A stretch of 64,000 nt of DNA from Microbacterium aoyamense (GTDB taxonomy: Bacteria > Actinomycetota > Actinomycetes > Actinomycetales > Microbacteriaceae): positions 1 to 64,000 of the forward strand of contig NZ_JAKNUT010000007.1 of the NCBI RefSeq assembly GCF_023155855.1. Reading direction: 5' to 3'. The position numbers were made by a program, and so were the translations under genes. The notes below the pieces were generated by a model. The model was not told the DNA's origin. It did no database searches and saw only the letters and a program-made list of their open reading frames with translations. Positions 50,270 through 58,775 of the stretch are shown here, piece by piece; position 1 is the stretch's first letter, and each line of letters starts with the position of its first letter.

Positions 50270-51469
50270 TCATGCGCGGCGGCGCATCACGGTTCCCGCG
50301 GACACCGTTGCCACGAGCACGAGGGCGGTGAAGACCAGGAGCACGGCGGTCTCACCGAAGAAGAGCAGGCTGACACCGACGGCGATCACCGGCAGAGCGA
50401 GTCCGCAGTAGGCGATCAGGAAGATGAGCGCGAGCGTCTCGCCCCGTTTGCCGGGGGCCGCGAGTCCGGCGGCCGTCGCGATGGCGGAGCGGAAGAGGAT
50501 GCCGACGCCGACGCCGCCGATGATCCCGCCCACGAGGAAGAGGGCGAGTGAGGGGAGCACGGCGCCCACCGCGATCGCGATCAGGCCGACGGCGCAGCTC
50601 AGGACGGCGATCGCGAGCTGACGCCGCAGCGCGACGCGGGCGAGGACGACCTGCGCGATGGCCGCCGAGGCGAAGACCGCGAACGGTGTGGCCCCCGCGA
50701 GGAGGTGGCTCGGTGCGTGGAACGCATCGACGAGGAACGTCGGCGCGAGCGACGTGAAGAGGCCGAACAGCGCGAAGGACGCGAACGCGCCGAGCCCCGC
50801 CGCGACGAACGACGGTCGCGACCCGGGCGGGAACGCGAGTCGCTGCGGGTGGTATCTCGGCCGGGGAACCGGCCGCATCACCGTCTCGGGAACGACGAGC
50901 AGTGCGGCGCCCGCCGCGAGGAGCAGCACGAGGAAGACGGCGTGCGGCAGCACGAGCGGGTCGGGGAGGAACTCGACGAAGAATCCGCCGATGAGGGGCC
51001 CCAGCGCGAGCCCGCCGAGGTTCGCGGCGCCCGCGACGGACGCCGCGATGATCGGATCCTCGTCGGGCTTCGACCTCGCCCTGAGCTCGGAGACGTGAGC
51101 CGTCGCGGTGGCGGTGAGGATGCCGATGCTGACGCCGTTCACGAGGCGCGCCGCCAGCAGTCCGGCGACGTCGTTCCACACGAGGAACATGACGGCCGAG
51201 GCCGCCGAGACGAGGACGGCGATGACCAGCATCCGTCGCCTGCCGAACACGTCGCTCAGATGACCGGCGAAGAACAGGCTCAGCACGACCCCGACGGCGT
51301 ACGCGGCGAAGATCATCGTGATCACCCAGACGGCGAAGCCGTCGCGCTGCTGGTAGAGCGTGTACAGCGGCGTCGGGATGGTCGAGTAGGCCATCGCCGT
51401 GAGGAAGACGACGGCGACGATCCAGAAGCCTGTCGCGGCCGACACCGCGCGGCTGCTCGCGTTCGTCAT
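50270..51469 (-). CDS. MFS transporter (DHA1-like)
   Basis: The 399-aa, 12-helix major facilitator protein starts FWIVAVVFLTAMAYSTIPTP in helix 1. Motif A is FFAGHLSDVFGRRRM (loop 2-3), and helices 4-5 contain ARLVNGVSIGILTATATAHV and GPLIGGFF. It is probably a proton-coupled exporter of unknown substrate. TAGCGT lies 7 bases before the ATG on the minus strand (51477-51482), suggesting a leaderless start. It converges on the ABC1 kinase gene with stop codons adjacent, and is 55 bases downstream of the oxidoreductase-methyltransferase fusion. Confidence 0.88.
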   Translation of the reverse strand: MTNASSRAVSAATGFWIVAVVFLTAMAYSTIPTPLYTLYQQRDGFAVWVITMIFAAYAVGVVLSLFFAGHLSDVFGRRRMLVIAVLVSAASAVMFLVWNDVAGLLAARLVNGVSIGILTATATAHVSELRARSKPDEDPIIAASVAGAANLGGLALGPLIGGFFVEFLPDPLVLPHAVFLVLLLAAGAALLVVPETVMRPVPRPRYHPQRLAFPPGSRPSFVAAGLGAFASFALFGLFTSLAPTFLVDAFHAPSHLLAGATPFAVFASAAIAQVVLARVALRRQLAIAVLSCAVGLIAIAVGAVLPSLALFLVGGIIGGVGVGILFRSAIATAAGLAAPGKRGETLALIFLIAYCGLALPVIAVGVSLLFFGETAVLLVFTALVLVATVSAGTVMRRRA

Positions 51470-51524
51470 GTCGTCGACGCTAGCGAGGACGGATGCGACG
51501 CACCAACACCGCGGTGTCGCGACG

Positions 51525-53027
51525 CTAAGGGCGAGGGGTGCGGCGCACCATCACCACGGTGTCGTCGAGCGTCGACGGCGTGCCGTCGGGAGCCGTGACA
51601 GGCCTGTGGCGCACCTCGGCGAGCTCTGTCGTCCACTCGCTCGGATCGAGCGCGAGCGCCGCGAGCTCGTCGCCGGGCGAGAGGAAAGTGCCGCCGTGCG
51701 CGTGAGCGTGCGTCGACCACGGCGGGGGTGCCGCGTGCGAGATGAGGAGCAGTCGGCCACCGGGAGCGATCCGCGCGACGGCGTCGCGCAGGATCCGCGC
51801 ACGGTCGAGCGCGACAGGCGACTGGAAGAAGCTCGCCGTCACGAGGTCGTAGTCGCCCGCCGGTCGATGGCTTCCGAGATCGGCGACCTCGAAGCGCGCC
51901 CGAGTCGTCGCAGCGCGCGCTCGTGCGATGGCCGATGCGGAGATGTCGATGCCCGTCGCATCCCACCCCCGTTCCGCGAGCCAGATCGTGTCGGCGCCCT
52001 CGCCGCAGCCGAGGTCGAGCGCGCGACCCGGCTCCAGCCCCTCGACCACGTCGACGAGTGTGCGGTTCGGCGTGCCCGACCAGAGGCGATCCGCGTAGCG
52101 GCCCTCCCAGTACACCGCCGGGGCGTTGTCGAAGTCCTCTTCGACGAGGGCGCCGTTGACCGCGCCGCCCACGAGAGCCCCCGCGCCCATCGAGAGGGGC
52201 ACGTTGGCCATGGGGTTCACGACGTTGCCCGCGGCCCAGATGCGCGGCGAGCTCGTCCGGCCGGTCGCATCGACGGAGAGGAACGAGCCGACGGGAGTCT
52301 CGGTGCGATCGAGGTCGAGATGCGCGAGAAAGGCGTCGTGTGGGCGCGCCGCTCCCATCGTGAAGAGAGCATCGACGGGGTGCACTGCGCCGCTCTCGAG
52401 CGCGACACCCGTGAGCGCCGTTCCGTCGCCGACCAGCGCGGTGACGGCATCCGTCACGATCTCGACGCCGCGCGCCCGCAGGCGGTGTTCGAACGCGGGG
52501 TCGAGGGGGATCGCGGCGAACACGACGACGTCGTCACTCCACTGGCGAACGAGCTGCGCCTGGTGAACCTGATGCGGAGAGACCATCAGCACCCCGAGGC
52601 GCCGGCCGCGGACCTCCCACCCGTGGCAGTAGGGGCAGTGCAGGACGCTCGTGCCCCAGCGCTCCGCGAGCCCCGGAACGTCGGGCAGTTCGTCGGTGAG
52701 CCCCGTCGCGACGACGAGCGCGCGGGCGTTCTCGACCGAGCCGTCGTCGAACGTGACGGCGACGCCGGCGGCGTGCGCATCGACGCGGAGGACGGATGCC
52801 TCGCGCCATGCGACCCCGTAGGCCTCGAGTTCGGCGCGCCCCCGGGCGACGAGGTCGAGCGGCGCGGTGCCGTCCTGGCCGAGCACGCCGTGCATGTGCG
52901 CGGCGAAGCGGTTGCGCGGCGAGCCCGCATCGATGACGAGCGTGCGACGCCGCGAACGGCCGAGCATCTGTGCGGCGCTGAGGCCGGCGGCGCCGCCTCC
53001 GATGACGATGGCATCCCAGGTTTCCAT
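51525..53027 (-). CDS. Thioredoxin-reductase-like oxidoreductase fused to a SAM methyltransferase
   Basis: This 500-aa two-domain protein starts at ATG 53027. Residues 1-300 are a thioredoxin-reductase-like FAD protein with AIVIGGGAAGLSAAQMLGR, a CPYCHGWE motif (Cys 131 and 134) and WAAGNVVNPMANVPLSMGAG. Residues about 305-500 are a class I methyltransferase with RALDLGCGEGADTIWLAERG, GIDISASAI and LLLISHAAPP. The fusion suggests reduction followed by methylation of one substrate, perhaps a metalloid or thiol toxicant as with TehB-type enzymes; this is inference. CACGCT six bases before the ATG suggests a leaderless start. The divergent regulator gene is 29 bases away. Confidence 0.88.
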   Translation of the reverse strand: METWDAIVIGGGAAGLSAAQMLGRSRRRTLVIDAGSPRNRFAAHMHGVLGQDGTAPLDLVARGRAELEAYGVAWREASVLRVDAHAAGVAVTFDDGSVENARALVVATGLTDELPDVPGLAERWGTSVLHCPYCHGWEVRGRRLGVLMVSPHQVHQAQLVRQWSDDVVVFAAIPLDPAFEHRLRARGVEIVTDAVTALVGDGTALTGVALESGAVHPVDALFTMGAARPHDAFLAHLDLDRTETPVGSFLSVDATGRTSSPRIWAAGNVVNPMANVPLSMGAGALVGGAVNGALVEEDFDNAPAVYWEGRYADRLWSGTPNRTLVDVVEGLEPGRALDLGCGEGADTIWLAERGWDATGIDISASAIARARAATTRARFEVADLGSHRPAGDYDLVTASFFQSPVALDRARILRDAVARIAPGGRLLLISHAAPPPWSTHAHAHGGTFLSPGDELAALALDPSEWTTELAEVRHRPVTAPDGTPSTLDDTVVMVRRTPRP

Positions 53028-53056
53028 GTCTCCAGCGTGCGTGGCATACTGCTCGC

Positions 53057-53626
53057 ATGGCAAGCGAGTTTGCGGAATCGGCAAGCACAGCTCTCGTCGG
53101 ACCACGCCTGCGGGCAGCGCGCCAGGACCGCGGGCTCACGCTCGAAGACGTCGCCGCGCGGGCCGGTATGTCGGTGAGCACCCTCTCGCGGCTCGAGTCG
53201 GGCAAGCGTCAGGCGAGCCTCGAGCTGCTCGTGCCGCTCACGCGACTGCTCGGCATCCGCCTCGACGATCTCGTGCGTCCGGATGCCGTGGACCCCCGTG
53301 TGCGGCGCCCCGCGCGACGTCGCGGGGGAGTCGTCATCGCGCCGCTCACGCTCGAGGACTCGCCCGTGAGCACCTTCAAGATCACGTACCCGGCAGTCTC
53401 GGAGCTGCCCGAGTTGCGCGTGCACGACGGGTACGAGTGGCTGTACGTGTTGAGCGGACGCCTGCGCCTGCGGCTGGGAGATCAGGACCTCGAGCTCGAG
53501 CCGGGCGAAGCCGCCGAGTTCGACACACGGACGCCGCATGCCATGAGCGCCGCCGGTTCCGGGGCCGTCGAGGTGCTGAGCATCTTCAACGCCGCCGGCG
53601 AGCGGATGCATACCCGCAGCGGCTGA
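53057..53626 (+). CDS. XRE-family regulator with cupin domain
   Basis: The 189-aa protein has an N-terminal helix-turn-helix (RLRAARQDRGLTLEDVAARA, GMSVSTLSRLESGKR) and a C-terminal cupin (HDGYEWLYVLSGRLRLRLGD, then LELEPGEAAEFDTRTPHAM) that probably senses a small ligand. This architecture is common for regulators of adjacent metabolic or transport genes. The 29-base divergent gap makes the FAD-methyltransferase fusion its obvious target. CATACT ends 6 bases before the ATG. Confidence 0.9.
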   Translation: MASEFAESASTALVGPRLRAARQDRGLTLEDVAARAGMSVSTLSRLESGKRQASLELLVPLTRLLGIRLDDLVRPDAVDPRVRRPARRRGGVVIAPLTLEDSPVSTFKITYPAVSELPELRVHDGYEWLYVLSGRLRLRLGDQDLELEPGEAAEFDTRTPHAMSAAGSGAVEVLSIFNAAGERMHTRSG

Positions 53627-53627
53627 G

Positions 53628-54326
53628 TCAGGGCTGCGGCGCGAGCGCCCGAGCGACGGCGGCTTCGACGTGGATCCGGGTCGTCGGGAACACCGGCACG
53701 GGGCTGTCGGCCTGTGTGACGAGCAGCTCGATCTCGGTGCATCCGAGGATGACACCTTCGGCACCGTCGTCGACGAGGCTGCGGATGATCCGACGGTATT
53801 CGGCCCGGGAGCCGTCGGAGACGATGCCGCGGACGAGTTCGTCGTAGATGACGCGATGCACGATCGCCCGGTCCGCGGCATCCGGAATCTTCACGTCGAT
53901 CCCGTGCTCGGCGAGTCGCTCACGGTAGAAGTCCTGCTCCATCGTGAACGCCGTGCCGAGGAGCGCGACGCTCCCGAGTCCCGCGGCACGGACCTGCTCC
54001 GCCGTCGAATCGGCGATATGGATCACGGGGATCGTCACGGCACGCTCAACGGCGCCGATCACCTTGTGCATCGTGTTGGTGCACAGCACGAGGATCTCGG
54101 CGCCGGCGTTCTCGAGGACCTGAGCACGTTCCGCCAGCACCGCGCCGGCGCTCGCCCAGTCGCCCGAGGACTGGAGCGCTTCGATGTCGGCGAAGTCGAC
54201 GGAATCGACCAGGACGAGCGCCGAGTGGACGCCGCCGAGCCGATCGCGCACGATCTCGTTCGCAAGGCGGTAGTACTCGGCCGTGGACTCCCAGCTCATG
54301 CCGCCCAGCATCCCGATCCGGCGCAT
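53628..54326 (-). CDS. Aspartate/glutamate racemase family protein
   Basis: The 232-aa protein has MRRIGMLGGMSWESTAEYYR at the start, then the two catalytic-cysteine blocks LCTNTMHKV (about 81-89) and LGCTEIELLV (about 194-203), spaced as in aspartate racemase. It should interconvert L- and D-amino acids (aspartate or a related one) without cofactor, for peptidoglycan or signalling. AAGGGA lies a few bases before the ATG as ribosome-binding site. It converges on the XRE-cupin gene, 1 base apart. Confidence 0.9.
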   Translation of the reverse strand: MRRIGMLGGMSWESTAEYYRLANEIVRDRLGGVHSALVLVDSVDFADIEALQSSGDWASAGAVLAERAQVLENAGAEILVLCTNTMHKVIGAVERAVTIPVIHIADSTAEQVRAAGLGSVALLGTAFTMEQDFYRERLAEHGIDVKIPDAADRAIVHRVIYDELVRGIVSDGSRAEYRRIIRSLVDDGAEGVILGCTEIELLVTQADSPVPVFPTTRIHVEAAVARALAPQP

Positions 54327-54540
54327 CGGTGGTCCCTTCGTCGGTTCTCATCCTGCGGCACGTGCGACGGCGACGGCAACGTCTGCGACGTCGGGATCCC
54401 CGCCGACTCCGCACCTTCTGACCGGGGAGCCCGCCCTGAGTGCGTCGACGACTCCTCCCCAGCTCGTCGACCGCGCGGCAGTGCTCACAGATGCAGCGCG
54501 GAGAGGTGGCGGCAGTGTGCAACCCGACGATCTTGGACCC

Positions 54541-55002
54541 ATGACCAGTTCTCGTACGCGACTCGATCGCGACCGTTGCCTCACGACCGACACCGACCTC
54601 GCCGACCAGCTCGACCGACTGCTGGAGCGGGCCTATAACCCGCGGCAGCTCTGGCTGCTGTTCCTCGAAGCCGACGACCGTCTGAGCGACGTCATCATGC
54701 CGTGCGACGACTATCCGAGCGATCCCGACGAGCTGTTCACCGATCCGGAGGCGGGACTCACCGACTTCGCGCACCTCCTGGCCGACCGCTTGGGCAGGAT
54801 CCTCGAACTGACGGGCGCCGCGCGGGTCGTCCTGGTGTGGGAGCGCCCAGGAGCCGCCACGCTCGGGGATGACGAGCTCAACTGGGCGCGCGCCATGGCC
54901 GACGCGTGTCGCGAAGAGGGTGTGCCGCTCCGGGCGCAGTTCCGACTTCACGACGACGGGATCCGCATCCTGACACTCGACGATTACGCCGGCGTGAGGT
55001 GA
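54541..55002 (+). CDS. Conserved hypothetical protein (153 aa)
   Basis: The soluble acidic protein contains RQLWLLFLEADDRLSDVIMP, then DFAHLLADRLGRILELTG, ARVVLVWERPGA and FRLHDDGIRILTLDDYA. The pattern is familiar from actinobacterial proteins of unknown function that resemble response-type or RadC-like regulators but lack any catalytic motif I can name. GATCTT six bases before ATG 54541 fits a leaderless start. The frame is open to 54283, but the upstream part is not protein-like. Confidence 0.75.
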   Translation: MTSSRTRLDRDRCLTTDTDLADQLDRLLERAYNPRQLWLLFLEADDRLSDVIMPCDDYPSDPDELFTDPEAGLTDFAHLLADRLGRILELTGAARVVLVWERPGAATLGDDELNWARAMADACREEGVPLRAQFRLHDDGIRILTLDDYAGVR

Positions 55003-55016
55003 GATCGGAGCGGCGG

Positions 55017-55964
55017 TCAGTACCAGCCGACCGACTGCGAGTGCGACCACGCGCCGCACGGCGATCCGTATCGACCCGCGATGTAGCCGAGGCCCCACGC
55101 GACCTGGGTGGCGGCGTTCGTCTGCCAGTCGGCACCGGCGCTGGCCATCTTGCTGCCGGGGAGAGCCTGCGGGATGCCGGTTGCGCCGCTCGAGGCGTTG
55201 TAGGCCTGGTAGTTCCAGCCGGACTCCTTGTTCCACAGCGCGACGAGGCAGCCGAACTGGTCATCGCCCCAGCCGTAGCCGCCGAGCATCCCGCGGGCGG
55301 ACGCCTGGGCACCCGCGGGGCTGTTGTCGCCGGCCGCACCACCCGTCGCGTAGACGGGCGAAGGGCGGGCTGCGGCTTGTGCGGCGGCTGCGGCTTCCGC
55401 GGCGGCAGCAGCCGCAGCGGCTTCCGCCTCCTGCTTCGCCTTGAGAGCGACGGCGGCCTCGAGACTGCCGCGCAGCGCGGCGACCCGCTCGTCGACGGGC
55501 GCGACGAGTTCGGTGACGTCGAGCACGAGTGAGTCGACGATCAGGTCGGGCTGGTCGCCTTCGACGGCGAGCGACAGGCGGGATGCGACATCCGCGAGGT
55601 CAGTCGTATCGACGGACGTGTCGCCGACTCCGAGGTCGAGACCGGATGCCGCGATGTCGGCGGTGATCGACGCGGCCGCAGCGAGTGAAGCCTCTGCCGT
55701 CGTCACAGCGGACTCGCCTTCCGCCGAATCCGACGCCAGAGCCTCGGCCGTCGCCGACGGCGCAGGAGTCGAATACGACGCGTACACGTACGCCCCGAGA
55801 CCCGATGCCTCCGCCCCCGAGACCGGGACCGCGGTCGTCACACCGAGGGTCGCGACCAGCCCGATGGCGAGTCCGCCGATGATGATCGCGGGGCGGCGGC
55901 GGGCGCGTCGCGCGGCGAGGCGCAGAGTGCGGCGGGCAGGAGTGAAGGGCGTCATCGAGCGCAT
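55017..55964 (-). CDS. Secreted lytic transglycosylase-like protein
   Basis: The product is 315 aa from ATG 55964 (a later ATG is at 55955). A basic start and hydrophobic signal segment ([20 protein letters not shown]) are followed by a helical stalk with an Ala/Glu-rich coiled coil ([19 protein letters not shown]). The C-terminal domain of about 80 residues is transglycosylase-like: [18 protein letters not shown] (catalytic Glu), [16 protein letters not shown], then [20 protein letters not shown]. It probably cleaves peptidoglycan outside the membrane, similar to the actinobacterial phage-tape/Rpf-like SLT proteins. Confidence 0.88.
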   Translation of the reverse strand: MRSMTPFTPARRTLRLAARRARRRPAIIIGGLAIGLVATLGVTTAVPVSGAEASGLGAYVYASYSTPAPSATAEALASDSAEGESAVTTAEASLAAAASITADIAASGLDLGVGDTSVDTTDLADVASRLSLAVEGDQPDLIVDSLVLDVTELVAPVDERVAALRGSLEAAVALKAKQEAEAAAAAAAAEAAAAAQAAARPSPVYATGGAAGDNSPAGAQASARGMLGGYGWGDDQFGCLVALWNKESGWNYQAYNASSGATGIPQALPGSKMASAGADWQTNAATQVAWGLGYIAGRYGSPCGAWSHSQSVGWY

Positions 55965-56117
55965 GAAATCTGGTTCCGTATCGTAGGCCGCGCCTCGGGC
56001 AGGCGCGTTCGCGGCCGCTCGTGCGGACACAAGTCAGCGAGTCTGCCCGCCGAGTCTGGACGGTTCGGGTGCGTTTCCTGGGTGATCCGTGTGAGCGCGC
56101 CGGCCCTGAGCCACGGC

Positions 56118-56123
56118 TACGCT
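56118..56123 (+). promoter_or_regulatory. -10 box for a leaderless start of the DUF2200 gene
   Basis: TACGCT ends 6 bases before GTG 56130, which begins [14 protein letters not shown], the conserved N-terminus of DUF2200. Confidence 0.5.
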
Positions 56124-56129
56124 GGCCCC

Positions 56130-56474
56130 GTGCACCGCATCTACACGATGAGTTTCGCCTCGGTCTATCCGCTCTACATCCAGAAGGTCGAGCGCAAGAA
56201 CCGGACGAAAGCCGAGCTCGACGAGGTGATCGAATGGCTCACCGGCTTCGACGACGATGAGCTCGAGCGGCACCTCTCCGAGCACACGACGTTCGAGGAC
56301 TTCTTCGCCGATGCGGACCTCAATCCGAACGCCTCGCTCATCACGGGTGTCATCTGCGGCGTCCGCGTGCAGGACATCGAGGACCCCCTCATGCAGAAGA
56401 TCCGCTACCTCGACAAGCTCGTCGACGAGCTCGCCAAGGGCAAGCAGATGGAGAAGATCCTCCGCGCCGCGTGA
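56130..56474 (+). CDS. DUF2200 family protein
   Basis: The 114-aa protein reads [59 protein letters not shown], then [20 protein letters not shown]. This is the full length of DUF2200, a small helical family of unknown function in many bacteria. Chosen start is GTG 56130 because conservation begins there. It is 35 bases upstream of the Nudix gene on the same strand. Confidence 0.9.
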   Translation: MHRIYTMSFASVYPLYIQKVERKNRTKAELDEVIEWLTGFDDDELERHLSEHTTFEDFFADADLNPNASLITGVICGVRVQDIEDPLMQKIRYLDKLVDELAKGKQMEKILRAA

Positions 56475-56497
56475 CCCCGGTCGTCCGCTCCTGCACG

Positions 56498-56503
56498 TAG
56501 CCT
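56498..56503 (+). promoter_or_regulatory. -10 box for a leaderless start of the Nudix gene
   Basis: TAGCCT ends 6 bases before ATG 56510. Confidence 0.5.
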
Positions 56504-56509
56504 GATCGG

Positions 56510-57199
56510 ATGCCCCCCGAGTCGAACGTCGCCGAAGCGGCACGATCGCAGCTCGCCGCGGTCGTGGGCCGTCCGCGGGCGTACGACGGTCCGCGCACCA
56601 ACGCTCGGCCGGCGGCCGTGCTCATGCTGTTCGGCGTGCTCGACTCTCAGGACAGCGGTCATGAGGCGATGGATGCCGCGGTGTCCCGCGATCTCGACGT
56701 GCTGCTCCTGGCCCGCGCTACGACGCTGCGTTCGCATCCGGGTCAGGTCGCCTTCCCCGGCGGACGCATCGATCCGGGCGACGCGGACGTCGTCGCGGCC
56801 GCTCTGCGCGAAGCGCGCGAGGAGACGGGACTCGATCCGGCCGGGGTCGAGATCCTCGGCACGCTCGAGCAGATTCCCCTGGACTACTCGCGACACCTCG
56901 TGACTCCGGTCGTCGGGTGGTGGCGGCATCCCTCGCCCGTCCACGTCGTCGATGTCGCGGAGTCCTCCGCCGTCTTCCGTACGCCTGTGGCAGACCTGCT
57001 CAACCCCGCGAACCGCGGCTCGATCATCATCCGTCGTGGCGGGCAGGAGTACCGAGGGCCGGGCTTCCTCGTGCCCGAGGGCGATGGTCATCAGCTCGTG
57101 TGGGGCTTCACCGGCATGCTCCTCGATGGACTCTTCGATCGCCTCGGCTGGACCGAGCCGTGGGACGACACTCGAGAGCTTCCCCTGCCCCTGGCCTGA
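56510..57199 (+). CDS. Nudix hydrolase, probable CoA pyrophosphatase
   Basis: The 229-aa protein has a complete Nudix box at about 84-106 (GGRIDPGDADVVAAALREAR then EETG). The preceding RSHPGQVAFPGG matches the NudL/CoA pyrophosphatase subgroup, and the LLLARA strand is typical. Such enzymes hydrolyse coenzyme A or its derivatives to 3',5'-ADP and phosphopantetheine, but substrate assignment within Nudix is tentative. VVGWWRHPSPVHVVDVAES follows the box. Confidence 0.9.
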   Translation: MPPESNVAEAARSQLAAVVGRPRAYDGPRTNARPAAVLMLFGVLDSQDSGHEAMDAAVSRDLDVLLLARATTLRSHPGQVAFPGGRIDPGDADVVAAALREAREETGLDPAGVEILGTLEQIPLDYSRHLVTPVVGWWRHPSPVHVVDVAESSAVFRTPVADLLNPANRGSIIIRRGGQEYRGPGFLVPEGDGHQLVWGFTGMLLDGLFDRLGWTEPWDDTRELPLPLA

Positions 57200-57243
57200 C
57201 GCGGTCACTCGGCGGTACGCGTGACGACCGCACCACGGCGGAG

Positions 57244-57249
57244 TAGGTT
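57244..57249 (+). promoter_or_regulatory. -10 box for a leaderless start of the 71-aa gene
   Basis: TAGGTT ends 6 bases before ATG 57256. Confidence 0.45.
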
Positions 57250-57255
57250 CGCCCT

Positions 57256-57471
57256 ATGACCGAGCGCGAAGGCACGAACGAACCGGGCGGCGCCGACGAG
57301 ATCGCCGCGGCCCACGACGCACTGCTCGCCGGACGAGCGGACCTCTCCGAGACGGACGCGCTTCACCTGCAGTCGATCATGGATCGGCGGTCGAAGGCTT
57401 TCGAGACGCTGTCGGACACGATGAAGAAGACGAGCGAGACTCAGCAGGACATCATCGACAACCTCAAGTGA
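57256..57471 (+). CDS. Small hypothetical protein (71 aa)
   Basis: The 71-aa product is highly charged and helical: ADEIAAAHDALLAGRADLSE, DALHLQSIMDRRSKAFETLS, then DTMKKTSETQQDIIDNLK. The heptad-like C-terminal half suggests a coiled coil. No family was recognised. The -10 box at 57244 and the codon usage, similar to its neighbours, support a real gene. Its stop is 31 bases from the stop of the convergent M23 peptidase gene. Confidence 0.65.
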   Translation: MTEREGTNEPGGADEIAAAHDALLAGRADLSETDALHLQSIMDRRSKAFETLSDTMKKTSETQQDIIDNLK

Positions 57472-57501
57472 CGCGGTACGAATCGGAACCCGCGGAACTC
57501 G

Positions 57502-58131
57502 TCACGCAATGAACGGCTCGCCGTTGCGCGGGAGCACGTGCCCTGCCGGCGTCGCGAACGTGATCGGCAGACCGCGCGCGATCGTCGCGTCGGCGGCATC
57601 CATCGCCTGCACATGAACGTGCGGCTCGGTGCTGTTGCCCGAGTTGCCGCACGCGCCGATCCGCGTACCGACCACGACATCGTCGCCAGGGCGGACGACG
57701 AGCGACCCGCGGCGCAAGTGCGCCAGCAGCACGAACCGCCGGGCATCCTTGATCACCACGTGGTTGCCGGCGATCGCACCCGCGCCGCCCCGTACGCGTT
57801 CCCACTGCGTCAGCGCGTAAGCCGCGAGGGCGAAGGGCGACCGCCGGGCGATGTGGTCCTCCTCACCGTCGTGGGTCGCCACGACGGTGCCCGACAGCGG
57901 CGAGAGCAGGTCGACTCCGAAGCCCAGGAAGATCTCGGGTGCCTCGGTCGAGAACGCCGACCGCCACGAGCGGGGCGCGGTGCGCCCGCGCTCGTCGAGG
58001 GCGACGAAGTCGATCGCGTACGTCGTCGCGAACAGGTGGGTGCCATGGCTCGGCACGTGGTCGGCCGGGCTGTTCTGCGCCATCCACCGCCCCGTGAACG
58101 GGAACGACAGCTCGACGCCCGGCGCGGTCAT
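57502..58131 (-). CDS. M23-family metallopeptidase-like protein
   Basis: The product is 209 aa with no signal peptide. It has an LytM/M23-type fold: GTHLFATTYAIDFVALDERG supplies the first His and Asp zinc ligands, GTVVATHDGEED follows, then GNHVVIKDARRFVLLAHLRR with the catalytic His and EPHVHVQAMD with the H-x-H ligand. Lacking an export signal, it may act in the cytoplasm or be an inactive relative. TACGGT seven bases before the ATG on the minus strand suggests a leaderless start. Confidence 0.85.
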   Translation of the reverse strand: MTAPGVELSFPFTGRWMAQNSPADHVPSHGTHLFATTYAIDFVALDERGRTAPRSWRSAFSTEAPEIFLGFGVDLLSPLSGTVVATHDGEEDHIARRSPFALAAYALTQWERVRGGAGAIAGNHVVIKDARRFVLLAHLRRGSLVVRPGDDVVVGTRIGACGNSGNSTEPHVHVQAMDAADATIARGLPITFATPAGHVLPRNGEPFIA

Positions 58132-58154
58132 GGCGCCCACCGTACCGTCTGCAG

Positions 58155-58643
58155 CTACCTGCCGTCGCGGATGCCGCGGGCGAACCGCTCGACGTTCTCG
58201 CGCATCGTGTCGATGCGTCGCTGCCGGGCCGCCTCGACGTCGAAGCCGAGGTAGGCCTCGCGCGGCTGCTTGCGGGCGTTCTTGTTGCACTCGAAGTTCG
58301 CGCAGACGAGCGTCCCGACGGTGTCGCCCTTGCGGCCGGCATCCCCGGTCCGCTTCGTGTTGAACAGGACGACCTCGTTCGGCAGCTCGATGTCGTTGCA
58401 CCACGAGCACTGTGCGCGGGCGTTCGGCGCCCGCGAGAACTGCCGCAGGATCAGACCCGCGAGTTCGCCGTCGAGCTCGAGCACGACGTAGCCGAGGTTG
58501 TCGAACTTCGCGTCGCGCCAGCCGAGGAACTCGCGCTTCTCCCAGTCGATCAGATCGAGATCGGGGAGGGTCAGCTGTGCACGTTCGCGTTGGGAGGCGT
58601 TCAGGAAGGATGCCCGGATGCGGGCGTCGTCGATGGGACGCAT
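58155..58643 (-). CDS. FBP-domain zinc-finger protein (EF-G-binding type)
   Basis: The 162-aa protein has a helical N-terminus (ASFLNASQRERAQLTLPDLD) and a treble-clef zinc finger with Cys 79, 82, 114 and 119 (ARAQCSWCNDIELPNEVVLF; GTLVCANFECNKNARKQP). This is the FBP_C/FusB-like fold; FusB proteins bind elongation factor G and rescue it from fusidic acid. The same role is plausible but not shown. A short leader-like ORF (58691-58750) lies upstream. Confidence 0.88.
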   Translation of the reverse strand: MRPIDDARIRASFLNASQRERAQLTLPDLDLIDWEKREFLGWRDAKFDNLGYVVLELDGELAGLILRQFSRAPNARAQCSWCNDIELPNEVVLFNTKRTGDAGRKGDTVGTLVCANFECNKNARKQPREAYLGFDVEAARQRRIDTMRENVERFARGIRDGR

Positions 58644-58690
58644 GAGAGAGCTTTCTGGATGTGAAGAGTGAAGGAGAAGGGAATCGAGCC

Positions 58691-58750
58691 TCAGGCTCGC
58701 TGCACCATCGACGCAGAGCGCGTCGACAGCCTCCTCACGCCCGCGGGCAT
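58691..58750 (-). CDS. Possible 19-aa leader peptide upstream of the FBP gene
   Basis: ATG 58750 opens a 19-codon frame reading MPAGVRRLSTRSASMVQRA and stopping at 58691, 48 bases before the FBP start. The stop lies in a small hairpin, GAGCC-TCA-GGCTC (58687-58699). There is no good ribosome-binding site. Leader peptides of this size precede some ribosome-protection genes, hence the mention, but chance is a fair alternative. Confidence 0.25.
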   Translation of the reverse strand: MPAGVRRLSTRSASMVQRA

Positions 58751-58775
58751 CACTTGATCGTTCACGACGACGAGC

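Noticed and set aside
53028..53056. A palindromic operator for the XRE-cupin regulator
   Set aside because: Only short direct TGGCA repeats are visible; no convincing dyad was found in the 29-base gap.
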